A stretch of 64,000 nt of DNA, taken from contig QYAI01000113.1 of assembly GCA_003988855.1 (NCBI GenBank), positions 38,619-102,618 of the forward strand. The letters run 5' to 3'. The notes below the pieces were generated by a model that saw nothing but the letters and a program-made list of their open reading frames with translations, did not search any database and was not told the origin of the DNA. This stretch comes from Arachnopeziza araneosa. Taxonomy: Eukaryota; Ascomycota; Leotiomycetes; Helotiales; Arachnopezizaceae. The position numbers were made by a program, and so were the translations under genes. Of this stretch, positions 1 to 12,130 are shown piece after piece; position 1 is the first letter of the stretch; each line of letters starts with the position of its first letter.

Positions 1-812
1 GTTCACCTCGCAGTCTCCCTAAACTCCGAATTTGTTCCTCCACACGACGCAGATGCTGCTCTTTACATCCGCCCTCTTGTATTTGGGTCCAGCAAACAAC
101 TTGGACTCACTCCACCTGAAGAGTACACCTTCTGCGTTTACGTTTGCCCGATCAATTCATATCATGGAAATCGCCCGGTAGATGCTTTGATTCTGGAGGA
201 ATTTGACAGAGCTGCGCCGAAGGGAATAGGGATGGCAAAGGTGGGTGGAAATTATGCCCCAGTTATGAAATGGAGCGGGAAAGCAAAAGAGATTGGCTAT
301 GGAATCACGCTACATCTTGACAGCAAAACGAATAATGAGATAGAAGAGTTTTCCACAAGTGGATTTATTGGTATCAGACAAGATGGAGAGAATTTCACAA
401 TGGCGGTGCCAGATAGCAGGAATGTTATTCAAAGCATAACAAGTGACAGCTGCGTGGAGATAGCGAGACATTGGGGATGGAATGTCGAGATTCGACCTGT
501 AAGTCTCTCGGCGTCAATCTTATTCATTTGCTGACTGAAAGCCAGATTCTCTACTCAGAATTGCCAAGTTTCACTGAGGTCCTCGCTGTCGGAACTGCTG
601 CGGCACTGGTCTCTATTCGTTCAATCACTCGAGAATCAACCGACGACAAGTTCTTCTACCGAGACGGGGATAATGAATCCGGGCCTTCTTGCTTGAAGCT
701 CACCAAGGCTTTGCAAGACATACAGCGTGGGAGAACTGAAGACGTTTTTGGGTGGCTAGATCAAGTTCACGATCCGAGCAGTTATGGAAACGAGTGGGTG
801 GCCGAAGCTTAG
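1..812 (+). CDS. Branched-chain-aminotransferase-like protein (class IV PLP), 3' part only
   Basis: Seen: an open frame runs in from the left edge. Exons are 1-498 and 546-812, with a 47-nt intron 499-545 (GTAAGT...CAG, phase 0), giving 254 visible residues. The start lies outside the window. The visible part contains YIRPLVFGSS, the PLP-lysine segment AKVGGNYAP (Lys80 of the visible part), EEFSTSGFIGI in the place of the family's E-x-S-x-x-N/G segment, and GTAAALVSIRSIT near the C-terminus. These are landmarks of IlvE/BCAT-type fold-IV aminotransferases. Known: such enzymes move an amino group between branched-chain amino acids and 2-oxo acids, and TOXF (HC-toxin) and the apicidin cluster aminotransferase belong to this type. 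Inference: next to a FAS alpha gene and an NRPS it probably aminates a 2-oxo fatty acid to give a 2-amino-fatty acid building block. A housekeeping BCAT cannot be excluded because the N-terminus is not visible. Confidence 0.88.
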
Positions 813-1010
813 ATGTTTAGTTCGGAGTATATTCAAAAAATTTAATTTATTGATACAGACTCAAACAACCTTCTCATGATACGGATGAAAGTTCACTTAT
901 AAATAAAACAATCTCAATTTTATTGACTCATACAATGCCTCCAACTAAGTATCAATCTGATCAACATATAAAATACCACGGTCTCAACTCTTCATCCAAC
1001 TAAATGCTGA

Positions 1011-2082
1011 TCACATGCATCGAGCTCTCAAAAACTCCAATGCAGGCAGCACATTTGTAATAAAAACATCACTTGTGGTCTTCAACTTGTACTCAAAGAG
1101 ATGCCCCTGACCTTTCGCCTCAAACAACTGGCTTTCAACTCCCAGAGCAGTCAATTCGTCATACGCCCGCTGATCAAACCTGAGTGGAGCATGATGATCC
1201 TGATCCCCTTTAACAAACACCGTTGGCGGAAATGCGGCGCTGAATCCGTATATTGGATCAACTTCTTTAGCGCTCTGGGTTTTGAGAATATCCCGCAGCC
1301 AAGTGCCTTCCTTCATCGAACCGTACAGCCATGCGAAGCGTGGATTTGTCAGATCCGGTTTAGAGCTTGAAGTGAAAGTTACTTGAGGTCCTTCATAAAC
1401 TTTCATCTGGAACTCCTCGGAAGTGGTTGGCATGTCAGTCATGGCGGCTAATGGTTGGGAGAAGAATGGATCAGTAAAGTACTTTGGGCCACCAAAATCT
1501 GCTATTGCTGATGGCGGATCGGGCTGAGATCCCTTTAGAGGATTAATGTCAATCTTTAAAAACTAGTCAATACTAAATAAATGTAACTAAACTTACCAGC
1601 CAGAGTGCAATAGTGCCACCTGCAGATGACCCCACAACAATAGTTCGTTTTGGATCTAAGATGAAACATTTCTTGCCTCCTTCTTTCAAATCTCTAGCGA
1701 TCAGTTCCGGCAAAGAATCTTTTGCCCAGATAAATGCGTCCCGCCCGTCCTTGAGCGGTCCGTCAAGGATTGAGATTTGAGGACAGAGACGGTAATCAGG
1801 AGAAACAACAACGAAGCCGTATTCAACTAATGTTTGGACCTGAGAAGCTGGAATACCACTTCTTGATCCGATGGAGAAACCACCGCCATGAAACATGACG
1901 GCTAGATGCAGAAGTCAGTATACGGAAATCGTGTTCTTATTCTTATGAAATTTGATTGGAATTATATATTTACCAGTTGGTCGAGATTCAGAGCCATCAG
2001 CGACATCGATGCGGTAATGCACATCAGCTTGTAAGGTCTGTCCATCGGGTAATGTTTTGAAAGTATAAACTTTAGTCTCCAT
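1011..2082 (-). CDS. Alpha/beta-hydrolase (esterase/lipase, HGGG type)
   Basis: Seen: three exons on the minus strand, 2082-1974, 1901-1597 and 1553-1011, with introns of 72 and 43 nt; all phases agree and the product is 318 residues. Motifs in order are the oxyanion-hole HGGG (41-44), the nucleophile elbow GSSAG (Ser129), a GDQD acid segment (Asp255/257) and GQGH with the likely catalytic His289. I start at ATG 2082 because the residues that follow look like the family N-terminus (VYTFKTLPDGQ); the frame stays open further upstream but looks non-coding. Known: alpha/beta-hydrolase-3-like fold, serine esterase or lipase. No signal peptide is seen, so it is probably cytosolic. Inference: its position between the aminotransferase and FAS genes suggests a hydrolytic or editing role in the pathway, perhaps release of an acyl chain; it could also be a bystander. 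Confidence 0.85.
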
Positions 2083-2425
2083 TTGAGCTTTCAAGTCAGC
2101 TGCAGTGTTGGAATTGATGTGTAGAATGTCCGCGAGAACACCAATACGAATCCTGATGACGACCAGGATTGAAAGATTGGCAACTTTAAAACAAGGTAGT
2201 AGCGGGAATGCAGTCTTATAGAGTCTCAAAGTAGCGAACAGGCGCTAATTGCAGGCATAAGCACCCGGAACAGAATGCGATAATTACTCACTGGGAAGAT
2301 GGTTATATTTTTAGCTGACTTCTCGTAAAGAGGGGTGACAGAATTTCATATATTCAAACTCTGAGCTACAAAAACTTGTCTTTCAATCCAAGGACGCTTT
2401 CACACGACGAGTACATTTCAGAAAT

Positions 2426-3001
2426 TCACTTCTCGGATTTCTTTTCCGACTTCAAGTCAGGTATCTCCACTCCCAACAACACACTTCCCACCTGAAATCC
2501 AAACTTATTTTGTTGTCCAAATTTCCAGCCATTCTTAGATGACTCTCCTTGATTTTGATTTGCCCCGTGTTGACTTCTCAAAGCGGCCGCATTCTGCTCC
2601 CGTGTAGTTGAAGTCTCTCCCCCAGCAATCACCTTCAATCCTCGGGGATTGAAGAACTTCTCATTCCAGTCGGCCAATATCCCGTACATGTTTTGCAGTA
2701 CCTTATATTCTTCCTCTGAGGAGTCTATATAACCCCTCTTATCGTCCTTGAAACTTTTAGGCTCTACGTACAGGAGATTGCTGACAAAAATGGCCCAGTC
2801 TTCTTGCTGGACATCACGGACCATCCAGACCTGCGATGGCTCCGGAAAGGGAAAGCTAAGTGGCGAGGCTTGGGGTACGACATTGATGTAGTGGGAGACT
2901 GTATCTTTGGGTTTTTTCTCTAAGATGGTAGGGCGCTTGGTAAACTTAGGAGGTACTGCCTCTGAGGCATCATACGATGGTGGTGGAGCCTTATCCTCCA
3001 T
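2426..3001 (-). CDS. Hypothetical protein, single exon
   Basis: Seen: a 191-residue intronless frame with ATG at 3001. I do not recognise a catalytic domain. The N-terminus is proline-rich and has a PPPSYDAS segment, which fits a PPxY-type WW-binding motif. The middle has a tryptophan-containing stretch (VWMVRDVQQEDWAIF) that looks folded. The C-terminal third is polar with many Gln, Asn and Lys residues and ends in a lysine/glutamate-rich tail. No signal peptide or membrane segment is seen. It starts about 1.36 kb upstream of, and divergent from, the FAS alpha gene, so it may share that regulatory region. Its composition and codon use look like real coding sequence. Function unknown. Confidence 0.6.
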   Translation of the reverse strand: MEDKAPPPSYDASEAVPPKFTKRPTILEKKPKDTVSHYINVVPQASPLSFPFPEPSQVWMVRDVQQEDWAIFVSNLLYVEPKSFKDDKRGYIDSSEEEYKVLQNMYGILADWNEKFFNPRGLKVIAGGETSTTREQNAAALRSQHGANQNQGESSKNGWKFGQQNKFGFQVGSVLLGVEIPDLKSEKKSEK

Positions 3002-4358
3002 GATAGATGTTTGATGAGTTGAGGTGTTGGCGGATTTTTGGGGTGAGGGTGTTTAGATTGCCAGAAAGAATGTTTGACAAAGTTTAAAACCTTGGATGTT
3101 TTCATGTGACATGTGTCAAGTTTTACCTATTAGCCTGTGGTGTGATATGTGTCAGGTGGTTGGGAATTGAGCTGAGACCCAGCACGTGTTCGCTGTTGGG
3201 TTTGGGATGCTGGGTTGGTCTCTTTCTCGTCTAAAATTCCTACTTCCATCTCACCTGCATGCGAAGACGTGTCCACACGGCGCTCCTTCTTGGCTACACT
3301 GAATGTCCTTATCACAGGGCACCTGGTTATCTTCCTTCTGGATATAGCATCGGCCGCTGCACCCGCATATTTGCGGAACTTGCGGCCGTGTGAGCCGCAT
3401 AGCAAAAATACCTCATTTCATGAAAGCATGCGCCGCAGGTAGCGTGGCACGCCCTCTTCCTTCCACGCAATCCAGCTGTGGACAAGAAAGGGTCAACTGC
3501 CTTATTGAAACCAACTCGGCGTGTAAGATAAGCAAATTGGCACCACAATCCGAGGTGCATTAGAGCAAATCGCGGAGCCAAAACAATCCCTGAGGTGCAG
3601 ACCGGCTCAAGGTAGTCTGGACGTACCAACAAAACGAACTCGCATGCCCTCTCGGTACATGCAAACTTAACGAACACGTACGTGCCAACCAATCAAGGGC
3701 GCATACCAGCGGGGACATATCTACCAAACCAAGATCTGTTCTAATTTCCGAGACCATAATCTGACCTGATATGGAAATGCAGGGATTTACAGGTAAGATG
3801 GCGGGAACTAAATATCGTATCGGAAGATTGCCACGAAGGGATGCGGGAATGTTGGTCTCATTCCAGGCAGCGGCCCAGGGATTCACAAGTTGAGTTGGTG
3901 GTTGTGGGGAATCTGACACTGCAAGATGAACTGTGCACCGTTCGTGCATAAGCGCGTCTGTCAGTCTCGAAGGATCCTGCAAGGCTTATGTACAGGGCAT
4001 CCTGTCTTCCAAGGTTAGTAGGTAGCTTTTAGCGACATCCAAGCCTCAGGGATCACAATATGCAAGGCAGGGGAAGCTAGGCTCAGACGAACGCAAATCC
4101 GGGAGGTCAAGGAAGACAGTGGCGAGGCTACTACCCTTGCCAAGTCACTGCATGTCGGACCTCTCCGGTGTTTTTCTCTTGCAGGCGTTCATTCTGGGTA
4201 GATTCTGTGCCCTCAAATGGTTTTGAGACTGATGTCACGGCGATTGGGACATGACTATGATGAAGGAGTCCTGATCATTGAGTACTGCAAAATATTCTGG
4301 CAGCATTTCACTTTACCAAATCTCAAATTACAAAGTTTCAGAAGATATTACGACCACC
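3002..4358. promoter_or_regulatory. Divergent intergenic region upstream of FAS alpha, with CGGCCGC-type sites
   Basis: No supportable gene is seen in these 1.36 kb. The open frames on either strand are short, overlap one another and show no recognisable domain. A GC-rich patch at 3351-3437 holds CGGCCGC (3351-3357), TGCGGCCG (3381-3388), GAGCCGCA and CGCCGCA. The same core recurs between the P450 and the NRPS. Inverted CGG/CCG half-sites are typical targets of Zn2Cys6 regulators; that this is the cluster regulator's site is inference. Confidence 0.45.
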
Positions 4359-7300
4359 ATGACGTTTACCGACACTGTGATGGAGCAGTCTCCATTTCTG
4401 ACAGCAGAAATTGAGCAAGAACTCACCTATAGAATGGTGATAGAGTTGCTAGCGTATGTTACTGAGTAGTGGAGAGTAATAGAGAAGCTAAATATTTGCT
4501 ATATAGACATCAATTTGCGTATCCGGTTCGCTGGATTGAAACTCAAGATGTTCTGTTGGGCGAGCAAAAAGTGGAGAGGGTTGTCGAGATTGGTCCAGCA
4601 AACACCTTGACGGCCATGGCTAGAAAGACTGTCGATGCCAAATATCGTGATCATGATGCCGCCCTTTCCATTAATAGGCAGCTTCTGTGTTGTAAAACTG
4701 CAGAAGATGAGATATACTATAACCTTGGTACTGTAGAAGAAGCGCCAAAACAGAGTGCTCCAGTCATGGCCAAAATCTCAGCAGAATTGGTTGTCAAGGT
4801 AGAGCCGGTGTTGACTGCTACGCAGCAGAGTATCACACCACCAGGTGTAGCAGTATCTGATACTCCAATAACTGCGCTTGAGGTTGTTTCAACTCTTGTG
4901 GCAAAGAGTCTGAAAAAGTCCGTGGAAAATGTTCCTATTAGCAGCACAATCAAAGCTGTAGTTGGAGGTCAGTTGTCAACGCTATCTCTACTCGAGTGTA
5001 TGGCTGATCTTGATGATAGGTCGCTCCACCCTTGAGAATGAGATTATAGGCGATCTACTTAATGAATTTGGCTCCATGCCAGACCGAGCTGAACAGTTGC
5101 AACTACAGGATCTAGCGGAGGCCTTGCAAGGTAACAACTTTGTTGGACAACTGGGAAAGCAATCATCGATGTGGCTTGAACGTATGATGGCTGCGAAAAT
5201 GCCCGGGGGATATAGTATCAGTGTTGCAAAGAAATACCTCGAGACTCGATGGGGTCTCGGGAGTGGCCGCCAAGAGAGTGTACTGCTGGGTTCAATCGTG
5301 GCGCCGCCTCTGGCGCGACTGGCCGACACAGCCGCCGCCAACTCTTATTTCGACGACATAGTAAAGAAGTATGCCACTACAGTTGGCATATCTCTCGAGG
5401 CTCCGCAAGTTAGCCAGGCATCCGTTCGTCGCGTAGAAATCGACTCGAAAGCCCTGCACGCCCTGACTGAAGAGTATCGGGATCTATCAAAGAAGAAGCT
5501 AGAGCTTTACGCAAAGTATCTCAAGATAGATCTGCGAGCTGGCGAGAAGGCTAATGCATTGTCGCAAAAGACGGTTGCAGACCTCCAGTCACAACTCGAT
5601 CTCTGGAGTATCGAGCATGGCGATTTCTACGCCTCGGGAATTAAACCGATGCTGGACGTCAAGAAAGTCCGGGTGTATAACTCTGCATGGAACTGGGCAA
5701 TGCAAGATCTCTTGTCACTGTTCTACGATGTAATACTTGGTAATCTGAAATTCGGAGATCAAGAGCTGCTTAATCGCTGTGTCAGAATCAATAACCGCGC
5801 AGACTCCAAGCTCCTTGAAGTGATGGCATATTTAGTTGATGCTTGTGATGCAGAGAGAGGAAAAGGCTTCAGAACCGCTGAGACTATGCTCCGCGTGCTA
5901 ATCAACAAGGTTCAGAAGTCAGCTTTGAGCCCTCCGGTATTTAGAAGCATCCAAACTTCAACTGCTCCTCGCACGACAATTGATGCTCAAGGCCGAGTAG
6001 AAACTACTGAAATACCAAGGCGAAGAAAAAGCCTCGACACCAGCTTTGAGACGAACGAGGAAAAGAAAACAGCGCTCCCACACATCAAAGTCAAAGGAAA
6101 ACAAGGCTGGGAGTTCAATCATACATACAGTGATGCTTACATGAAATCCCTTGACGACGCACAAAAAGATGGTATTTCGTTTGGTGACAAGAATATCCTG
6201 TTGACGGGAGCCGGGCCAGGATCAATTGGATCAGAAGTTCTTAAAGGCTTACTTACCGGAGGCGCAAGAGTTGTAGTGACGACCAGTAGCTATTCAACTG
6301 AGACAGCGCATTTTTATCAGAGCATTTACACATCCTTCGGTGCCCCTGGATCGAAGCTAGTCCTAGTACCATTCAATCAAGGAAGTCAGCAAGACGTCGA
6401 AGCCCTCTTAGCATATATTTACGATGGAACCAAAGGCCTTGGTTGGGATCTCGACTTCGTAGTACCATTCGCCGCTATCAAGGAAGAAGGGAGCGATATT
6501 GATAGGGTCGACTCAAAGAGCGAGTTGGCGCATCGAATTATGCTCACGAACACGATTCGTGTACTTGGGGCTATTAAGCGATACAAACAAGTCTGGGGTT
6601 CGGATACGCGACCAGCTCAAGTCATCCTTCCCCTCTCTGCCAATCACGGAAATTTCGGGAACGATGGACTATATTCAGAGTCCAAGATGGCTCTGGAAAG
6701 TCTATTCAATAAGTGGCGCTCCGAAAATTGGTCTCAATTCCTGACAATCTGTGGAGCTTCGATTGGCTGGACGCGGGGAACGAACTTAATGCAGGGAAAC
6801 GATATCATTGCAGAAGGGATCGAAGAACTTGGAGTCCGAACCTTTACCCAGTCCGAGATGGCTACCAACATCCTCAGCCTGATGGCTTATCCCATGGTCA
6901 AGATCTGTCAGAAAGAACCAGTTTATGCAGATCTAAATGGAGGACTTGATGTTGTTCCTGATCTCACAAAAGCACTCACCGAATTGCGACAGAATATCAC
7001 CAGCATAAGCGACACTCGGAAAGCTATCACGGACGAGGCTTCCAAAGATGAGTTCATTCTTAAAGGCGCGTCTATGCAAGTCAATTCAGATCCTGTCGTC
7101 GAACTATGCGGAAAATTTGATCTTGGATTTCCAGAACTTCCAAACTTCCAAGACGAGATTATCCCTCTTGGTGTCCAACTCAAAGGAATGGTAGATCTCG
7201 AGCGAATTGTTGTCATCACTGGGTTCGCTGAGCTCGGTCCACACGGAAATTCTCGTACGAGATGGGAAATGGAATCACGCGGGAAGTTTTCGCTTGAAGG

Positions 7301-9419
7301 TTGCATAGAGATGGCGTGGATCATGGGATTGATTAAACATGTCAATAAGGACATCCACGGCAAAAGATATGTGGGTTGGGTTGACTCAAAAACGGAAGAG
7401 CCAATCAAGGATGCCGATGTGAAGAAAAGGTATGAGAAGTATATTCTTGAGCATTCGGGGATTCGCGTTGTTGAACCGGCTTTGATGGATGGATATGACC
7501 CTGTAAAAAAACAATTTCTCCAAGAGGTCGTTATTCAAGAAGATCTTGAACCATTCGAAACTTCCAAAGAGACAGCACAGGACTTTAAGAGGGAGCATGG
7601 GGATAAAGCTGAAATCTGGCATATTCCAGGATCAGGTAAGTCAACGATAGAATTATCCAAGCCTTTGCTATTTACTAACTACTATTCAGCTGAACTTAGT
7701 GTTTGTATCAAGAAAGGTGCAACTCTCATGATTCCAAAGGCGATGGAGTTCAGTAATGATGTTGCTGGCCAAATCCCTACCGGCTGGGATCCACGAACTT
7801 ATGGCATTGGAGAGGATATCATCTCACAAGTCGATCCAATTACGTTATACACGCTGGTTTGTACGGTTGAAGCACTGCTTTCCGCTGGCATCAGCGACCC
7901 TTACGAGATATATGAGTACATTCATACATCAGAGTTAGGAAATTGTGTGAGCACCAGTCTCGGAGGAGCAACATCCTTGACAAAGCTTCATAAAGGCCGA
8001 TATGTTGAGAAGCCGCTACAAAAGGATATTTTGCAGGAATCTTTCATAAACACCATGAGTGCCTGGATCAATATGCTGATTTTGTCCGCGAATGGTCCAA
8101 TTCGGACACCGGTGGGAGCTTGTGCCACCAGCATTGAGTCACTAGACTCGGCACATGATCTGATAACCACTGGTAAAGCAAAACTTTGCCTCGTAGGCGG
8201 AGTAGACGATTTAGACGAGGATGTCATGTTCGAGTTTGCCAATATGAAAGCTACCAGCAATGCGAGAGACGAGCGAGCCATGGGCCGCAGTCCCAAAGAG
8301 ATGTCAAGACCAACAGCTTCGTCTAGAAAAGGATTTATGGAGGCTCAAGGATGCGGTATTCAAGTTGTCACAACGGCAAAACTTGCATTGGATATGGGGT
8401 TGCCAATCTATGGTGTGGTAGCTCTCACCGGTACCGCCAGTGACAAGATCGGGCGAAGCGTGCCGGCACCTGGTAAAGGGATACTCGTCAATGCACGCGA
8501 GAAACCAGAAGCATTCTCTTCACCATTGTATAGTATCAGCTATCGAAGACGGCAGCTCGAAAATCGCCGTGCTCAGATCAAGGAGTTGAAAGAATCAGAG
8601 CTAGTCTTTCTTGGCGAAGAACTTGCTGCCATCAAGGCGCGAGATCCGTCCTTTGACACAATCGGATATCAGCGTCACCGCACACATCATATACGTGTCG
8701 AGGCTCAAAGGCAGGAAGAAGATGCCCTCAATAGCTTCGGTAATTACTTTTGGCGCAATCATCCCGAGATATCCCCACTTCGTGGCGCACTCGCAACTTG
8801 GGGGCTCACAATCGACGACTTGAACGTGTGCTCATTCCATGGTACCTCTACAGTCATGAACGAGAAGAATGAATGCGACATAATTCAAAGACAGCTGGCC
8901 CACCTTGGGCGTAAACAAGGAAACAAAGTACTCGGAGTCTTCCAGAAACATTTGACTGGTCATCCCAAGGGTGCAGCTGGAGCATGGATGATCAACGGCT
9001 GTCTTCAAATCCTTCGAACGGGTCTCGTCCCAGGCAATCGCAATGCCGATAACATTGACGACTACCTCCAGCAGTTCGATTACATTGCGTTTCCAAACCA
9101 GAGTATCCAGACCGACGGCATCAAAGCCTTTTCGGTCACGAGCTTTGGCTTTGGCCAGAAAGGGGCACAGATGATTGGCGTCCATCCACGATATCTCTTT
9201 GCTACTCTGGATGAGGAGGTTTTCAATGCATACTCGAACAAGGTGACTCTGAGGCAGAGGAAGGCTACTGCGTTTTTCAACAAGGCGCTCACCTCGAATA
9301 CTCTGTTCGTTGGGAAGGAGAGGACGCCTTTCGCTGAGACGAAGGACTTTGATGCTCTGTTGGATCCAACTGTTCGCGTTGGGAACAGCGAGTCATTGAG
9401 CTCATATCCTACAAGTTAA
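4359..9419 (+). CDS. Fatty acid synthase alpha subunit paralogue (ACP-KR-KS, no PPT domain)
   Basis: Seen: exons 4359-4453, 4507-4967, 5020-7635 and 7690-9419; the introns are 53, 52 and 54 nt, and the last one is in frame and stop-free, so it is easily missed. The product is 1,633 residues. The order matches yeast Fas2: end of the malonyl/palmitoyl-transferase part (FAYPVRWIETQDV), ACP with carrier Ser188 in GGRSTLENEI, ketoreductase (TGAGPGSIG near 581; Tyr737/Lys741) and ketosynthase (Cys1202 in GACATS, His1441 in SFHGTST, His1482 in TGHPKGAAG). Compared with Fas2 (1,887 aa) it lacks the C-terminal phosphopantetheinyl transferase and about 100 residues before the KR. Start 4359 is chosen for its ACCACCATG context and because the next residues lead into the family N-terminus. 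Known: apicidin, aflatoxin and sterigmatocystin clusters use dedicated FAS subunits. Inference: it supplies a medium-length acyl chain; its beta partner is not in the window. Confidence 0.95.
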
Positions 9420-10259
9420 ACTTAATGCTTGTCATATTATTCTTGGCTTTAGTATTGTAAATTTAGTTGATTTCTTTTGATTATCTACGTAGTTCAAATT
9501 TTTCAAATATCATGCCTTTCCATAAATAAAAACTTACAAACTATTTTGTGACCGCTAGTTACTCCTACCGAATATCCTTCTTCTGTGTTGTGAAATTGTT
9601 TGATGTTTTCTAGCCAGTGCGCTACGCTACATATTAGTATCCCTTCTAATTCCTTAGTATTTTTAGTTATTAAATATTTAAATATCTTTAAATAAGAAAG
9701 TTTAAATTAACTAACACATTACGAAAGAATAAAAAGAAGAGGATCCCCCCCCCAAAAAAAAGATACTTAAAATAAAAAGATCTCAATAAGGTTTACTATT
9801 AGTATTATCTCTAATTTAATCATTAAAATAAGGGGTAATAAATAATCTTCTGAAGAATTTTTATTTAACAAAATATAAAACTTGTTTTAACAAAGTGATT
9901 TTAACTAAATACTAACCATCTATTCATTAGAAAAAAGTGTATTACCGCAGCGGTATATTTTTGGCGTGGCACTGTGGTATATATCAAGTTTTAATATGAT
10001 AGGACTTGAGGTGAATGCAGGTCAGACTTCAAATAGCAAAAACTCAGCGGAAAATTTAGGAAGTCTGGTAACGATATCAAAGTCTCGAGACTTAAAGCAG
10101 TAAGATAAGGATCACGTCGTCAATAAGAACAGTATATTTGCTATGTAATATTCGAAGCTGACAAGGAACAACGGAATTTTTTTCTCTAACTAAATTTACT
10201 GCTACTAAAATGCACCCAAATTCAAAATTGACTTCTATCTAAACCAAATAATCTACCGA
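9420..10259. other. Intergenic region between FAS alpha and P450 (convergent 3' ends)
   Basis: These 840 AT-rich bases separate two convergent genes. I see no coding frame and no repeat with recognisable ends. A C9 run followed directly by an A8 run (about 9746-9763) is the only low-complexity feature. Unlike the right end of the window, TC, CC, GA and GG dinucleotides are common here, so the region is not hypermutated. Confidence 0.5.
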
Positions 10260-12130
10260 TTATTGACGAGCACGAAACTTCAACATTGGTCCATCTTTTG
10301 CAGCAGTGATATGGTCTTTCAACTGGAATTCATCAGCTGGCACTTTTTCTTTACCATCGTCTGAGAATGTAATTCCATCAACGCTCTCAAAGTCATAAGT
10401 CCAAATCACAGTCGCAATTGTCAACATCAACTCCACGATTGCCAAGCTTTTCCCCACACATCCTCTCGGCCCAATCGAGAACGGAGAGTACGCTTTTACC
10501 GGAGGTTGGATATCTCCGAAACCCTTGAGCCACCGGTCTGGGTTAAATCGATGCGGATCAGGGTAGTAGGCAGGGTTATGGTGTAATGCATAGATGCAGA
10601 TCCCAGTATTATACCCAGGAGCGATGAAATGGCTGTCGGCTACCATACCACCGGGTAGAACTTCGCGCCATAGGGCACTGGCTGCAGATGGGGAGATGCG
10701 CAATGTTTCGTCGATGCAAGCTCGAAGATAGACGCAACTATTCAATGCGGAACCAAGGCGAATTTCATCAACGGAAGAAAAAGCTGAGCGAACTTCATTG
10801 GCTAATTTTGAATAGCAAGCCGGGTAGCGGGACAGGTAAAAAAGAGTGCCCGCCATAGCTGTTGAAGAAGTATCTGATCCTTTCCGAGAACAACTGTTAT
10901 TTTCAGGACGCTAGAGGGGCAAAAAAATCTCACCAGCAACGACAAGAGTAGTACTCTCAGCCCCAAGCTCATTGTTATCAAAACCTTTCCCTGTTTCGGG
11001 ATCTTTTGCTTTGGATAAGAAAGAAAATATGTCTTTCATATCTTTATCGGCAAGCGTAAATCGATCTTTCAACATACGATTTACAAACTTGATGAAGACT
11101 CCTCGAGCAGCAATTGCTTCCGGGAAGAACCTCTGATGAAATTTAGGAATCCAGGGTGCTTGAAAAAGAACACTCATCCGAACATTGGATGTCTCGATTG
11201 CTTTGACAGCTGCACGATTTTCGGGGGACGTAAGAGTGTTATAACTTCCGCTGAAAGTCACTGCAGCCATGATATCAAAAGCAAGATAGTCACCTATTCG
11301 ATATTTTAGAGTAATTGAGGATGTAAACACGAAACTTACACCAATTTGCCATATTGCGAGGAGGAGACCATTGATCACCTAACTTTTCGGCCCCATCTTC
11401 ACTCCGTGTGCCATCATCATTCTGCATGCTTCCAATAAGCGCCGAGAACTTTTGGATCTGCGTTATGACAGTAGGTTCAAATTCTCGGAGCGTGCTATCT
11501 GAAAAGCCCTGGCTAATCACGCGCCTCTTCCGAGCATGGAGTCTTTTATCTCGTTGGGTCAAAGTATTTGGAGCTCGGTGAACCAACGCATCATAGTTAT
11601 GTGCTTTGATCACATTACTACGGTGATTATAGATATCTTATGTAGACAATTAGATGTTTTGCAACGATTGATTGTTTAAAGCTTAAGGACTAACCTTGAA
11701 ATCCCTCTACTGTGTTAAATAGAAGATGATTTGGCGAATATCGAACATAATTCCCTTCGTCCATCGTCAGTGCAGCTCTCCATTGGAGTTTCGAGATCAA
11801 AAACATTCTGAGTTAGCATATCGTACCATATTTCTGGTGGCATTTTGCCATATCGATGTGGATATCTCCCATCCATGCGTGATAGGCAGCGTAGAGATTT
11901 GTGACTTTGGCGAACAATGGACCTGGATACTTTGCATATGGATGAAAGAAAATACGGTAGAGACAGAGACTGGCGGCCTAAAAAGAGATCAGTCTTGACT
12001 GATAGTGAAAGCAATTAAATTTCTGAGGCAAGATGCGGCATAGATGGAATGACTGACATACATAGAGAATTGTAGTTCCCAAGGCAGAGATCAACAGCCC
12101 AGCAATGTAACTACTATTGTAGAGAAGCAT
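10260..12130 (-). CDS. Cytochrome P450 monooxygenase, fungal secondary-metabolism type
   Basis: Seen: six exons on the minus strand, 12130-12062, 11977-11827, 11754-11695, 11636-11340, 11293-10934 and 10879-10260; introns are 84, 72, 58, 46 and 54 nt and all phases agree, giving 518 residues. The N-terminus (LLISALGTTILY...) is a membrane anchor followed by HPYAKYPGP. The I-helix is AGSDTSSTAMAG (about 312-323), ExxR is ETLR (370-373), the PERF-like segment is FNPDRW, and the heme loop is FSIGPRGCVG with the thiolate Cys453. All key residues are present. Known: an ER-bound heme-thiolate hydroxylase needing a reductase. Inference: it lies divergent to the NRPS across a 1.4-kb shared promoter, so it probably oxidises the FAS-derived chain or the peptide. 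I cannot assign a CYP family or substrate. Confidence 0.93.

Noticed and set aside
2583..2590. GCGGCCGC site as another regulator site
   Set aside because: It lies inside the coding sequence of the hypothetical gene (codons for Ala-Ala-Leu), so I do not count it with the promoter sites.
3560..3982. 140-codon minus-strand frame upstream of FAS
   Set aside because: It overlaps another frame, has no recognisable domain and no plausible exon structure; treated as non-coding.
4278..4469. Separate small gene or earlier start before the FAS gene
   Set aside because: It is the first FAS exon read without the 4454-4506 intron; residues before ATG 4359 do not resemble the family.
6923..7408. 161-codon minus-strand frame in the FAS gene
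   Set aside because: Antisense shadow; the plus strand is conserved FAS sequence throughout.
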